Assembly (NCBI GenBank): GCA_020633415.1 | Contig: JACKDQ010000009.1 | Span: forward strand, 62,001 to 126,000 | Origin: Deltaproteobacteria bacterium | GTDB taxonomy: Bacteria > Myxococcota_A > Polyangia > GCA-2747355 | Reading direction: 5' to 3' | DNA length: 64,000 nucleotides | Shown here: positions 41,559 through 51,143 of the stretch, in pieces | How positions within the stretch are numbered: position 1 is the stretch's first letter | Layout: each line of letters begins with the position of its first letter | Notes under the pieces: generated by a model | The model's database searches: none | Seen by the model: only the letters and a program-made list of their open reading frames with translations | What the model was told of the DNA's origin: nothing | Made by a program: the position numbers and the translations under genes

Positions 41559-44500
41559 TCAGCGCACCAAGAACGACTCGAACGAGAGCGTCGCTTGATC
41601 GAAGCGCAACACCTGACCGCGCGTCGCCGAGGTCCCTCGGGTATCGCCGATGTCGACAACATACACCTTGCCGTCTGGCCCGCGATACAGTCGGTCCGCC
41701 AATGAGATCAGCCGCGACGCGTCACCGACGACCAGCTCACGATAGCCGTTGTTAAGGTCGAGTCGAATCGTCAAGCCGCGCTCGGGCATCGGCGGCGTCT
41801 GCAGCGCACCCGCACCCGCGTCGGCACCAGCGGCGGTTACCAAGGGGCGGGCCAAATGGCTGATGCCCAGGGCAAAACTCACCTCGGTGTTTGCGAATCG
41901 GATCAGCGTCGATGGGCCCGTCTGAGGCGGATCGAGCTCATCGCCGGAATCGCCGTCCTTGCGAACGAACCCGCCGTAGCCCTGCGCGATACGGTCGACG
42001 CAGACGCTCGGTGTCGGCGTCGCGGTGCACTGTGGACCGGAGATCACCGGATACACCGGCAGACCGAGTGGCACGCGGTTGTTGGTCAGCGGGTCCTGCG
42101 CAGGATCGTCTTTGCAGCGGCCGCTTTGCTCGTCGGGGATTCGCCGATCAGCCGCGTTGAGCACGAAGCTACGCCCGGCGAAGACTTGGTAGCGCACCAG
42201 CTCAGCAAAACACGGACTCGGGCGCACGCAGCGGCCTGAGAGGCCGGGCGCTTTCGCGCAAACCAAATTGCGCGTCACACACTGACGGCCACCGCTGGAG
42301 ACCAGGCGTCGACACTCGGCGCGCGCGTCGCAATCGCGGTCGACCTCACAACTGCCACCGGTCGCTGCTGGTCGACAATCAGCATCGACGTTGCACGATC
42401 CACCAACTTCCAGCGGCAAGCGAACCGGCGCGCACTGACGGCGGCCATCTCGCAATGCGGCGACGCAGTCTCCGTCTTGGCAATCTGCCTGCTCAAGGCA
42501 GCCCGGCCGAAAGCAGCTTCCCGCCTTGACCGACCGCTCAGCGCTGGCCGAGATTTGGCGATCGGCGAGCGCGCAAAAGAACCCATCGCTGCAGTCGCTG
42601 TTGGATTTGCAGCTGCTCGTGGGGTTCGGCTGCACGATCACGCGCTGGGGTTCGATCGGCAGGGCGTCGAGAACGAGGCGATCACGCCAGGCTTCGCGCA
42701 CCAAGAACTCGCGCGGTTGGCGCAGGAAGTCGGCGCACTGGCGAAACAACGCATCCTCTCGATCAGCATCGAGACAGAGTCCGAAGCTGCTGCTCTGAGC
42801 GACAGGCTTGCGGCAAACCCGCCCCGTACCGCATTGTTCGTCGTTCTCGCAGCCAACGAGCAGCAGCACGTCACCAAAACGCAGCGGGCGTTGGTTGGCG
42901 TCGAGCTCGTGGCCAAAAACACCAGCCGAGCAAAAATCTGCCCCGGGATCGAACAGCTCTAGCTGAGTACGGTCTTCGGAGACGCGCAACAACCCGCCAG
43001 TGCGGTCGAGTAACCTCGGCTCGTAGACCAAGGACAGCTGGGTCGTTGCGGACTGCCCCAGCGATTTGAGTTCAATGCCGCCACCGCCGAGCGTCTGTTC
43101 GCCAACACGATTGACAACCACGGGTACCCCACCTGACCCCGCGCCGCTGATCAACCCTACCGAAGCGTCGGTATCGGCGAGCTCGGTGCCCTGAGCAGCA
43201 TTTCGCACGCGGTGTGGCAGCGCGCTCGGAGAAAGCGACTGGGTGCCCGCCTGGATCTGGTTGGTATCCTCGACATCGACCACAAAGACGGTACCGTCGG
43301 TCGTGGCGACGAGCGCAAAGATCCCCGACATCGGTGAGGCCTGCGGGCCAGCTTCGACGCCGGCATCCAATCTCGTCCCCGATGGTGGGCTGACAAACGC
43401 GACATCCGCCGGCACCCGACCCGGAAAGACCAGCCCCGGAGAAGTGCGTCCGAGCTGGCGCACCGGCGCGTCGGCACCGCTAGCGGCGAAACAACGCGCC
43501 TTGTCGAGGGCGACCGGGTCGGCCAGCTTGGCCGCATCGGCGTTGGTTTCGCATTCACGCTCGCTCAGCGTGGAAATCACGCGCACGGTTCGATCACGCG
43601 CGATCGCATAGACAAAACGGCCCATCGCCTGAGTCTGAGGACTGAGTCGCAACCGCGTTGTGCGCGCGTCGCCTTCGAGGTCGATCCGTCGCACGGCAGA
43701 AAACGCCCCGCCGGCGTCGATGTCGATCGCCGAAATAAAACCCGCCCCCAAGGATGAGACGTAGAGTCGACCGGCATCGCCGTCGATCGCCAACGCATAC
43801 GGCAAAACGCCCGTCGCACTGACTGTCGCCGTGCTCGCGCCCGCATCATTTGAGGCGGCGTCACTTGTCCCCGCATCGGCCACAACGCCTGCATCTGCCG
43901 CGAGGGCACCGTCTGGCGAACTTCCGTCGCTCGTGCCCGCATCGCTACCGCCCGTCGCAGCTCGTGGCTGACACTCCGCGCGGCAGCTCGGTTGGTTGGT
44001 CAGAACAGGCTTGCCGTCGACGAATTGCACCGCCCGTACGACCAATCCGCTGCGCAAGTCGATCTCGGCCACCAGCTGGCAGGCGGGAAACGTTACATAG
44101 GCGTGGTAGGCGGTGGTCGTGCTGCATTGCCCGCTGCCCGCGGGGACGCTCGATGGGACAAAGACGACTTCCTGAGGACGCGCCGCGAGCGGGCCCGCTG
44201 CGGTTCGCGGGATCAGGCGACCAACCGCGGCCGCAGTCGGACCGACCGAACGGCGCGCGGCGAGATCAACGACCTGTGGCAGATCGATCAGCGACAAGTC
44301 ACAGGATCCGTGGTTTGCGGTCACCGCGCGGCAACCATCCGCACTTGTCTTGAGATCGGTGGGCAGGTTGCCCACTGGAACGTAATCAAAGCCCGGGCTG
44401 CCGGGGTCGAGATCGATCAGGGCATCACCGTTCTTCGTCGCATCGAACAATGCGACATCACCTCGGGCAGTGTTGGCAACGAAGCCATAGAGCCTGAACT

Positions 44501-44804
44501 CGACCGGCGCGCCACTTCCGCCGTCAACGCTGCCGCCGTCGGCGACGCCGCCGTCAGCGCCACTGGTCGCGGTGTTGGCGTCTTGGGTGCATACATTGGT
44601 GGCAAAACCGCCGGTTGCACTGTCGCTGCGCTGTCTCCCGACACAAGCCAGTCCGATCGGCCCCGGACGCGCGAGATTGCGCGTTGTCGTGATCACCTGT
44701 TCTTCACTGCAACCCGCCGACACAGCGAACGCTGCCAGCGCGCAGGCGACGATGGCGCTGCGCTGGGCACAGATAGCTAGCTTATTCTCTTTTTGTCGGC
44801 TCAC
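41559..44804 (-). CDS. Large lipoprotein with propeller-like and Cys-rich regions
   Basis: 1081 residues from the GTG at 44804, which overlaps the previous stop (GTGA); a start at 44864 would lie well inside that gene. The lipobox FAVSAGC puts lipidated Cys at 32. The first 400 residues have 'GDVALFDATKNG', 'DLPQVVDLA' and 'LYVSSLGAGFISAIDIDAGG', a YncE-like beta-propeller pattern. Low-complexity Asp/Gly/Ala/Ser linkers (DGGVADGGSVDGG, DAGVVADAGTSDA) interrupt it. About 690-850 is rich in cysteine pairs of dickkopf/EGF-like spacing (CKSNSDCSDGFFC, CNVDADC, CEVDRDC, CDARAEC). The C-terminus returns to propeller-like 'GPDGKVYVVDIGDTRG'. It is probably outer-membrane or surface displayed; ligand unknown. 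Confidence 0.78.
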   Translation of the reverse strand: MSRQKENKLAICAQRSAIVACALAAFAVSAGCSEEQVITTTRNLARPGPIGLACVGRQRSDSATGGFATNVCTQDANTATSGADGGVADGGSVDGGSGAPVEFRLYGFVANTARGDVALFDATKNGDALIDLDPGSPGFDYVPVGNLPTDLKTSADGCRAVTANHGSCDLSLIDLPQVVDLAARRSVGPTAAAVGRLIPRTAAGPLAARPQEVVFVPSSVPAGSGQCSTTTAYHAYVTFPACQLVAEIDLRSGLVVRAVQFVDGKPVLTNQPSCRAECQPRAATGGSDAGTSDGSSPDGALAADAGVVADAGTSDAASNDAGASTATVSATGVLPYALAIDGDAGRLYVSSLGAGFISAIDIDAGGAFSAVRRIDLEGDARTTRLRLSPQTQAMGRFVYAIARDRTVRVISTLSERECETNADAAKLADPVALDKARCFAASGADAPVRQLGRTSPGLVFPGRVPADVAFVSPPSGTRLDAGVEAGPQASPMSGIFALVATTDGTVFVVDVEDTNQIQAGTQSLSPSALPHRVRNAAQGTELADTDASVGLISGAGSGGVPVVVNRVGEQTLGGGGIELKSLGQSATTQLSLVYEPRLLDRTGGLLRVSEDRTQLELFDPGADFCSAGVFGHELDANQRPLRFGDVLLLVGCENDEQCGTGRVCRKPVAQSSSFGLCLDADREDALFRQCADFLRQPREFLVREAWRDRLVLDALPIEPQRVIVQPNPTSSCKSNSDCSDGFFCALADRQISASAERSVKAGSCFRPGCLEQADCQDGDCVAALRDGRRQCAPVRLPLEVGGSCNVDADCRPAATGGSCEVDRDCDARAECRRLVSSGGRQCVTRNLVCAKAPGLSGRCVRPSPCFAELVRYQVFAGRSFVLNAADRRIPDEQSGRCKDDPAQDPLTNNRVPLGLPVYPVISGPQCTATPTPSVCVDRIAQGYGGFVRKDGDSGDELDPPQTGPSTLIRFANTEVSFALGISHLARPLVTAAGADAGAGALQTPPMPERGLTIRLDLNNGYRELVVGDASRLISLADRLYRGPDGKVYVVDIGDTRGTSATRGQVLRFDQATLSFESFLVR

Positions 44805-46375
44805 TGGCTGCCCTGTGCAAGCTGGGACGTTACGCCGATGCGCATCACCATCCGGCCAAACCACCCGCTCTGTGGATCGAGGTCGATCACGCCCACGGTA
44901 TTGTCAGCAAAGTTCGCCACGTAGGCACGCGCCGGGGCGTGGCAGCGCGAAGACCGGCATTGCTCGCGTGCGCTCGCGCAAGGATTGCTCGCATCGCATG
45001 CGGCCCCACTTGACCGTTCAAACACCAGCGCGTTTGGACCCGCGCCGGTGCTGATGCGGTCGATCAACGCGCCGGTCACCGTATCCAGAACGTAGATCTG
45101 GTCGTCGCGAAAGCACACGACATAGGCCAAACGATCGGGCCCCGCACCCGGCTGACGCGGATCAGGCGCAAGGCTTAACAATGACGGCTCATCGCAAACT
45201 TCGGTGACCCAGATCGTCTCGCCCGCTGCTCGGCCTTCGGTACCGTCCAAGTCGATGGCGACCAACGCCGGTGGAATCCGATCCAGCGCATATAGCCGCT
45301 GTCCGCCCGCACTAACGGCAATGCCGCGCACGTCATCGCCCGGACTGAGGGCGTCGATGGTCACGCCCGAAGTCGCGATGATCCGCTGATGGTCCTGCAC
45401 GACGAATGCGCCAATACTCGCTGCGCGCTTGCTGCCCACGTATACCGGCGAACCCGCGTCGCCGGGTACCCGTGCAGCCAAACCGACCGCCCCGCGATTA
45501 GCCCCGAAGAATGAGCCGCTGATGTCCGCCAGCTCAACATCCGAGTCGCTGAGCACGAACAGTGAGACCTGTCCGTTGACCAAGTGCGCGAGATAAAGGT
45601 GATCGACGCCCGGGCTTTCGATACAGCAGCTGCGCGGCACGATAGCAAATCGATCGCAGCGCGGTTCCGTCGGCGAACAGACGCATGAGACCTGGGAATT
45701 ACCGTCGCGACAGGTCTGGCGGCGACCTTCTGCGTCGACATGCACCGCGGTGAGTGCGTTGAGCTCGATGCCAAATGGTTCGCTGGGCAGTGACGTCTGC
45801 AGTCGTTGCGAGTAGTCCACTTGGTGGCTACCGTCGCAGTCGAACACCGCGCAGTCTGCGTCGCCGGATGATCCACAACCAGAATCGGGATCCGAACTAC
45901 AGCGCAGGTCGAGGCTACCGTTGGCCAGATCGACGATCTCCGCCCACAGCAGGTGGTTCTCGCCGCGGATCGGCGCAAACAATCGCTTGCCGGTCGCGTC
46001 GACACGCAGCTCAGCGGGAAAATCGCCGACGCGCAGCGTGGCCCCTTCGATGATGAACTGGCCCTCGGGGCACTCGAGCACCGAGGGGTCCGTCGGCTCG
46101 GGCGCGCACTCGAGCGCCCCTGCCCCGCCATTGAGCATCTGAGAGATATTGAACGGCAGCGCACGCAGGTCGAGGGCGCTGATCATGCCGCCGTTGTAAC
46201 GCAGGTCCGCGTTGCTATTGGTCAAATAGAGCACGGGGCGAGCCGGATCGAGTGCCAGCCCCGTCGGAAAGTAAAAGCTGTCGCGGTCGGGAGCAATCCC
46301 GGGATTGTCCGTCGCGCAGGCGGACAACAGCAGAAGATAGGTGAAGGAGATTCTGGCTAATTTCGAGGTCAGCAT
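44801..46375 (-). CDS. Beta-propeller-like lipoprotein
   Basis: 524 residues. Signal and lipobox YLLLLSAC, lipidated Cys20. The pattern is that of a YncE-like propeller: 'FPTGLALDPARPVLYLTNSNADLRYNGG', 'LRVDATGKRLFAPIRG', 'GIAVSAGGQRLYALDRIPPALVAIDLDG', 'YVANFADNTVGVIDLDP'. Two Cys-rich inserts (about 155-180 and 215-255) and a short C-rich segment near 470 (CDASNPC..CRSSRC) recall the following gene. The two genes overlap by 4 bases and so form one surface unit. Its own candidate promoter is at 46412-46440. Confidence 0.8.
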   Translation of the reverse strand: MLTSKLARISFTYLLLLSACATDNPGIAPDRDSFYFPTGLALDPARPVLYLTNSNADLRYNGGMISALDLRALPFNISQMLNGGAGALECAPEPTDPSVLECPEGQFIIEGATLRVGDFPAELRVDATGKRLFAPIRGENHLLWAEIVDLANGSLDLRCSSDPDSGCGSSGDADCAVFDCDGSHQVDYSQRLQTSLPSEPFGIELNALTAVHVDAEGRRQTCRDGNSQVSCVCSPTEPRCDRFAIVPRSCCIESPGVDHLYLAHLVNGQVSLFVLSDSDVELADISGSFFGANRGAVGLAARVPGDAGSPVYVGSKRAASIGAFVVQDHQRIIATSGVTIDALSPGDDVRGIAVSAGGQRLYALDRIPPALVAIDLDGTEGRAAGETIWVTEVCDEPSLLSLAPDPRQPGAGPDRLAYVVCFRDDQIYVLDTVTGALIDRISTGAGPNALVFERSSGAACDASNPCASAREQCRSSRCHAPARAYVANFADNTVGVIDLDPQSGWFGRMVMRIGVTSQLAQGSQ

Positions 46376-46411
46376 CGAGCGATTGTCTTGGCCACCGTCA
46401 ACGGGCGGTTA

Positions 46412-46440
46412 ACACTACCCGACCGCTCACCGACACGCAA
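46412..46440 (-). promoter_or_regulatory. Candidate sigma-70 promoter of lipoprotein pair
   Basis: Minus-strand TTGCGT (plus 46435-46440) and TAGTGT (plus 46412-46417), 17-base spacer, 37 bases before the ATG at 46375. Confidence 0.4.
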
Positions 46441-46472
46441 GACACGCTGATCGCTCGGTTTTGACCGGGCCC

Positions 46473-49184
46473 CTAGGCACCTCTTAGAACCGCCTGGGCA
46501 GCCGCCAAGCGGGCGATCGGAATGCGATAAGGTGAGCAGCTGACGTAATCAAAGCCCAGCCGATGACAGAACTCCACCGACCGCGGCTCACCGCCGTGTT
46601 CGCCACAGATGCCGATCTTGAGGTCGGAACGGGTCTTTTTGCCCTTATCGCGAGCCATTTCCAGCAATTGGCCCATCCCCTCCTGATCGATCGAAACGAA
46701 CGGATCGACCGTGTAGATCTCTTGGGCGAGGTAGTGCGGCATGAAATGGTTGCAGTCGTCGCGCGAGATACCGAAGGTGGTCTGCGTCAGATCGTTGGTG
46801 CCAAACGAGAAGAACTGCGCGTTCTTCGCGATCTGATCGGCGACCAAACAGGCACGCGGCAGCTCGATCATCGTGCCGACCAAATAGTCGAGCTTCGTGC
46901 CAGCCGCAGCGATCGCCGCGTCGGCAACGCGCACAGCAAGTGCGCGCATCGCAGCCATTTCCTTGGAGTGGTTGGTCAGCGGAATCATGATCTCCGGGTA
47001 AACCTTCACACCGCGGCTGGCCACGGCGCAGGCGGCCTCGATGATCGCCCGCACCTGCATCTCGTAGACCTCGGGATAGGTCATCCCCAGACGGCAACCT
47101 CGATGCCCCAGCATCGGGTTCTGCTCCTTGAGCGCCGCGTTTCGCCGCTTCAACTCGTCAGAGGAAACGCCGAGTACCTTGGCCACCGTGGCGATCTCCT
47201 CTTCGTCATGGGGCAAGAACTCATGGAGCGGTGGGTCGAGCAGGCGAATCGTCACCGGCTTGCCAGCCATCACCGTAAAGATGCCCTCGAAGTCCTTGCG
47301 CTGCATCGGCTCGAGCTTGGCCAATGCGGTGCGGCGCCCAGCCTCGTCGTCGGAGAGGATCATCTGGCGCACCGCCTCAATGCGGTCACCGCCGAAGAAC
47401 ATGTGTTCTGTTCGACAAAGGCCAATGCCCTCGGCGCCAAAAGCGATCGCCTGCTCGCATTGGTCGGGCTGGTCGGCGTTGGTTCGCACGCGTAGGCGAC
47501 GCACCTCGTCGGCCCAATCGAGCATTTTCGCGAACAGGCCATAGGTCGACGACTTGGCTGGATCGAGCGACTTGCTGATCAGAACCTGAATCACCTCGGA
47601 GGGGAAGGTCTTGATCTCGCCGGCGAGCACCTCGCCAGTGGTCCCGTCGATCGAAATCCAGTCACCCTCTTTGATCGTGTGTTTGCCGACAGTCAGTTGG
47701 CCTTTGCCGTAGTCGATATCGAGGGCCGTGCAGCCAGCGACGCAGACCGTGCCCATTTGCCGCGCGACCAACGCAGCGTGAGAGGTCATCCCGCCCTGGG
47801 CGGTCAGGATACCCTCCGCGGCGCGCATGCCCTTGATGTCCTCGGGGCTAGTCTCGTTGCGCACCAAGATCACGCGCTCGCCACGCGCTTTCCACTCTAC
47901 GGCGTCCGGCGCGGAAAACACGACACGACCGCAGGCAGCACCCGGCCCGGCCGGCAGACCGGTCGCCAAATGACGACCGTTTTTGACGGCGGCATCTTTG
48001 TCGGCTGAATCAAACACCGGAGCTAACAGCTGATTAAGCTGCTCCGGATCGGCCCGCATGATCGCCTCTTTCTTGTCGATCAGTCCCTCGCCCTCCATCT
48101 CAACCGCGATGCGGATCGCAGCCACGCCCGTGCGCTTGCCGACGCGCGTCTGCAACATCCACAGTTTGCCGTCCTCAATGGTGAACTCGACATCTTGCAT
48201 GTCGCGATAGTGACTCTCGAGCTTCTTATAGATCCCCGTAAGCTCGTCGTAGGCTTTCGGCATTGCCTTTTGCAGCGTAGCGATCGGCTCCGGCGTACGA
48301 ACGCCGGCGACGACGTCTTCGCCCTGAGCGTTGATCAGGTATTCGCCGTAGAAGTGCTTTTCGCCGGTCGCCGGGTTGCGGGTAAACGCGACACCGGTTC
48401 CCGAGCGCTCACCGCTATTGCCGAAAACCATCGACTGAACGTTGACCGCGGTGCCCCACTCGTCCGGGATGTCGTACATCCGCCGGTAAGCGATCGCGCG
48501 CTCGTTGCCCCACGACGCAAACACTGCACCGATCGCACCCCAAAGCTGCTCCATCGGATCTTCGGGAAAGTCTTTGCTGAGGGTCTTTTTGATCGCGCTC
48601 TTGAACTCAGCAACCAGCTCGCGTAGCGCGTCGGCGTCGAGCGCCGAATCGTCTTTGACGCCGCGCGCCTTCTTCTTGGCAGCGAGCAGCTTCTCGAACG
48701 GGTCCTCTTCGCCCTTTGCACTCGCCTTGAGTCCCATCACGACGTCACCGTACATGGCGATGAAGCGGCGATAGCTGTCGTAAGCAAAACGCGGGTTGCC
48801 CGTCGCCGCGATCAATCCTTCAACGGTCTGATCGTTGAGGCCGAGATTGAGCACCGTGTCCATCATGCCCGGCATCGAGGTCCGCGCACCGGAGCGCACA
48901 GAGACGAGCAGCGGATTCTTCGTCGATCCAAAGCTCTTGTTCATCGCTTTGCCCATTCGAGCAAGCGCTTCTTCGACCTGACCATGCAGCATGTCGGGGT
49001 ATTGGTTGTTTTTCTGAAAATGAGCGCAGACGTTGGTGGTGATCGTGAACCCCGGGGGCACCGGGATTCCGAGGTTGGTCATCTCGGCGAGATTCGCTCC
49101 CTTGCCGCCCAATAGCTCGCGCATGCCGCTGTCGCCATCCGCGCCGTCAGGACCGAAATAATAGACGTGTTTTTCTTGGCTCAT
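46473..49184 (-). CDS. ppdK: Pyruvate, phosphate dikinase
   Basis: 903 residues from the ATG at 49184, with GGGGAG upstream. A longer in-frame start at 49373 would overlap the promoter, and the added residues are unlike the family. The nucleotide-binding domain starts 'GGKGANLAEMTNLGIPVPPGFTITT'. The phosphohistidine site is 'GGMTSHAALVARQMG' (His at about 468). The C-terminal PEP-binding barrel includes 'LGTNDLTQ'-like 'FGTNDLTQTTFGISRDD' and 'GICGEHGGEP'. It interconverts pyruvate, ATP and phosphate with PEP, AMP and pyrophosphate in the cytoplasm. Confidence 0.96.
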   Translation of the reverse strand: MSQEKHVYYFGPDGADGDSGMRELLGGKGANLAEMTNLGIPVPPGFTITTNVCAHFQKNNQYPDMLHGQVEEALARMGKAMNKSFGSTKNPLLVSVRSGARTSMPGMMDTVLNLGLNDQTVEGLIAATGNPRFAYDSYRRFIAMYGDVVMGLKASAKGEEDPFEKLLAAKKKARGVKDDSALDADALRELVAEFKSAIKKTLSKDFPEDPMEQLWGAIGAVFASWGNERAIAYRRMYDIPDEWGTAVNVQSMVFGNSGERSGTGVAFTRNPATGEKHFYGEYLINAQGEDVVAGVRTPEPIATLQKAMPKAYDELTGIYKKLESHYRDMQDVEFTIEDGKLWMLQTRVGKRTGVAAIRIAVEMEGEGLIDKKEAIMRADPEQLNQLLAPVFDSADKDAAVKNGRHLATGLPAGPGAACGRVVFSAPDAVEWKARGERVILVRNETSPEDIKGMRAAEGILTAQGGMTSHAALVARQMGTVCVAGCTALDIDYGKGQLTVGKHTIKEGDWISIDGTTGEVLAGEIKTFPSEVIQVLISKSLDPAKSSTYGLFAKMLDWADEVRRLRVRTNADQPDQCEQAIAFGAEGIGLCRTEHMFFGGDRIEAVRQMILSDDEAGRRTALAKLEPMQRKDFEGIFTVMAGKPVTIRLLDPPLHEFLPHDEEEIATVAKVLGVSSDELKRRNAALKEQNPMLGHRGCRLGMTYPEVYEMQVRAIIEAACAVASRGVKVYPEIMIPLTNHSKEMAAMRALAVRVADAAIAAAGTKLDYLVGTMIELPRACLVADQIAKNAQFFSFGTNDLTQTTFGISRDDCNHFMPHYLAQEIYTVDPFVSIDQEGMGQLLEMARDKGKKTRSDLKIGICGEHGGEPRSVEFCHRLGFDYVSCSPYRIPIARLAAAQAVLRGA

Positions 49185-49470
49185 GTTCTCCCCGCAGAAC
49201 CGTCGGCGCGCATCCGGTCGATCAGTCCGACATGCGGCAGCACACAGGTCGCTTCTCTTCCCCAGGCCCCGCCAATATGGGGTCGGCTCATTGCTACAGC
49301 CGAGTGGGGGGAAACGCGCACTTGCGCCACCGCCAATGAAAAGTTGGCCCATAGCATAGCGGATGTTCGGCAACCGTCAAAGGGCTCAAAGTGCGACCGC
49401 CCAACGAGATCGCGAACCCCTACTGGGGGCTCGGCACCCGAGGCGGCCGCCAACAGGGGCCGAGCGAGAG
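49185..49470. other. ppdK 5' leader and upstream region
   Basis: 286 bases without a gene between ppdK and the downstream end of the minus-strand lipoprotein gene at 49471. It contains the promoter below and a predicted leader of about 165 bases with GC-rich, hairpin-capable segments. No known riboswitch was recognised. Confidence 0.35.
49353..49380 (-). promoter_or_regulatory. Candidate sigma-70 promoter of ppdK
   Basis: Minus-strand TTGACG (plus 49375-49380) and TATGCT (plus 49353-49358), 16-base spacer, about 169 bases upstream of the ATG at 49184, implying a long untranslated leader. Confidence 0.5.
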
Positions 49471-50985
49471 CTACTTGGACGGCGTACCGGCCGTGCCGGC
49501 AAAGGTCGTCGGCACCGCATCGAAGATGATGCTGATCGACCAGCCATCGACGAACCGGTAGTTGCCCTGGGCATCTTTGGCTTGGGTACAGTGCTCGAGC
49601 ACGGTTTTGCCATCGGTGTCGAGCTTGTCTTTGACCACCGTGCCGTCACCGTCGATGCAAGTGTCGACGCGAAACGTCTTGGTGTCGCCGTCGAGATCAG
49701 TGTCGACAAACTTCTCCAGCCCGTCGCCATCAACATCGACATCCGGCAAGCGGTTACCTTTGGCGTCTTTCGGCAGACCGATGATTTGACCGATCGGCCC
49801 AAGCAGCGCATCGAACAGCGAATCGTCTTTGTTACCGTAGGTGGCGCCGAGCTCGGCGATCAGGTTCGGGGCCTGATCGAGCACGCGCGCCGAGAGCACA
49901 CCACCGAGCAACGCATCCTTCAGTTCAACCGACTGGCCCACCGCCTTGATCTGCGCATCGAGGAAGACGTAGGAGAGATTGAGGTCGAAGGTGGCGTTCT
50001 TGATTCCCACCGAAACGTTGAATGTCGCTGGCCCTGCCTTTAGGCGGCCGTCCTTAATCGTTGCGCCGGTAAAGCGCACGACGGCAGTCTTCTGATCAGC
50101 AGCCAGCGAATTGACATCGATCGGGTAGCTTTCGCCTGCGCTCCAGGGCATACAACCGTCGTCGGCTTTGCCGTTGCAGTCGTTATCCAAACCGTCGCCG
50201 CAAATTTCTGTCGCGCCCAACTTGATCGCCACGCCTTTGGTTGGCCGATCGTCGCAGTCGCCGTCCTTGATCGTCTGGCCATCGCCGTCCTTGTCGGTCT
50301 CGTCGCTGCTCGGCACCGCCGGGGTCTGGCTCTCGTCTTCGTCAGCGAGGCCATCGCAGTCATCGTCGACGCCATTGCCAGGGATCTCCTTCTGCTGATC
50401 GCTGATCTCCTTGTCGGTGTCGTTGCAGTCGGGCCCAGCGCTGCCTAGTGGACCGCCAGACTTACGGCCATCGTCATCAGCATCGACCGGGAAGAGGCCG
50501 AGGTACGCGCCAAGATTTACGCATTGATCGTTGGTCACGTCGTCGAGGCCGTAGATTTCCCACGGGATCACGATTTCGCCCTTGGACATCGAATCGCTAA
50601 GCTGCGCTTCGATCACCGCGCCGATCGTCCAAAGCACGTTGTCGACACCGGTAGTCACGTCGTCGTCACAGTCGGCGTTGTTTAGATCGAAGCCTTGCTG
50701 TTTGTCGCCAAAAAGCAGGCGACTGATCACCAGCTTGTGCTGGCCCTTAAAGGCCTCCATCGGCTCCGTCGCACAGGTCCCTTTTGCTGGTGGATCCGCC
50801 GGACGACACTGCGTCTGAGCATCGCTGACCGAGCCATCACTGACTGCGCCATCCCCGAGACCACCGTCATGGGTGGCGGTCGTGTTTTCGCTACACGCCC
50901 CAAGGGCGACGATCATTAGCGCCGCCAAGCCAGCGCCCGATGCCCGCTTCAGGGCAGCTCGCAGTCCGTTTCCACGCACTGTCAT
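49471..50985 (-). CDS. Lipoprotein with calcium-binding-type (MopE/EF-like) motifs
   Basis: 504 residues; ATG at 50985 has GGAGG upstream. Lipobox IVALGACSEN, Cys31, then a Gly/Asp-rich linker. The middle (about 165-275) holds acidic loops typical of MopE or thrombospondin type-3 repeats: 'DADDDGRKSGG', 'GPDCNDTDKEI', 'NGVDDDCDGLADED', 'DKDGDGQTIKDGDCDD' and 'DGLDNDCNGKADDGC'. A second region (about 290-400) is beta-rich without clear homology, and another acidic loop appears near 415 (DVDVDGDGLEKFVDTDLDGD). Likely surface-exposed and calcium-stabilised; function unknown. Confidence 0.8.
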   Translation of the reverse strand: MTVRGNGLRAALKRASGAGLAALMIVALGACSENTTATHDGGLGDGAVSDGSVSDAQTQCRPADPPAKGTCATEPMEAFKGQHKLVISRLLFGDKQQGFDLNNADCDDDVTTGVDNVLWTIGAVIEAQLSDSMSKGEIVIPWEIYGLDDVTNDQCVNLGAYLGLFPVDADDDGRKSGGPLGSAGPDCNDTDKEISDQQKEIPGNGVDDDCDGLADEDESQTPAVPSSDETDKDGDGQTIKDGDCDDRPTKGVAIKLGATEICGDGLDNDCNGKADDGCMPWSAGESYPIDVNSLAADQKTAVVRFTGATIKDGRLKAGPATFNVSVGIKNATFDLNLSYVFLDAQIKAVGQSVELKDALLGGVLSARVLDQAPNLIAELGATYGNKDDSLFDALLGPIGQIIGLPKDAKGNRLPDVDVDGDGLEKFVDTDLDGDTKTFRVDTCIDGDGTVVKDKLDTDGKTVLEHCTQAKDAQGNYRFVDGWSISIIFDAVPTTFAGTAGTPSK

Positions 50986-51143
50986 TTTGTGCCTCCACAG
51001 AGAGTGCTAAGAATGCGCGGTATACCACAGGATCGCGCCGTCGCGGCCGATCTGGCGCCAATCGCTGTCACCTTTTGTCATATCGTGATGTTGAGGCGCG
51101 GCGCGCGATCGAATAGCGCAGCGCGTCGACCGCGAGACGCGGC

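Noticed and set aside
41559..46375. Prophage or insertion element origin for the lipoprotein pair
   Set aside because: No integrase, transposase, terminal repeats or composition shift was visible, and the flanking genes are ordinary chromosomal ones.
46563..47495. 310-codon plus-strand open frame
   Set aside because: It is an antisense shadow within ppdK; the ppdK protein is fully conserved there.
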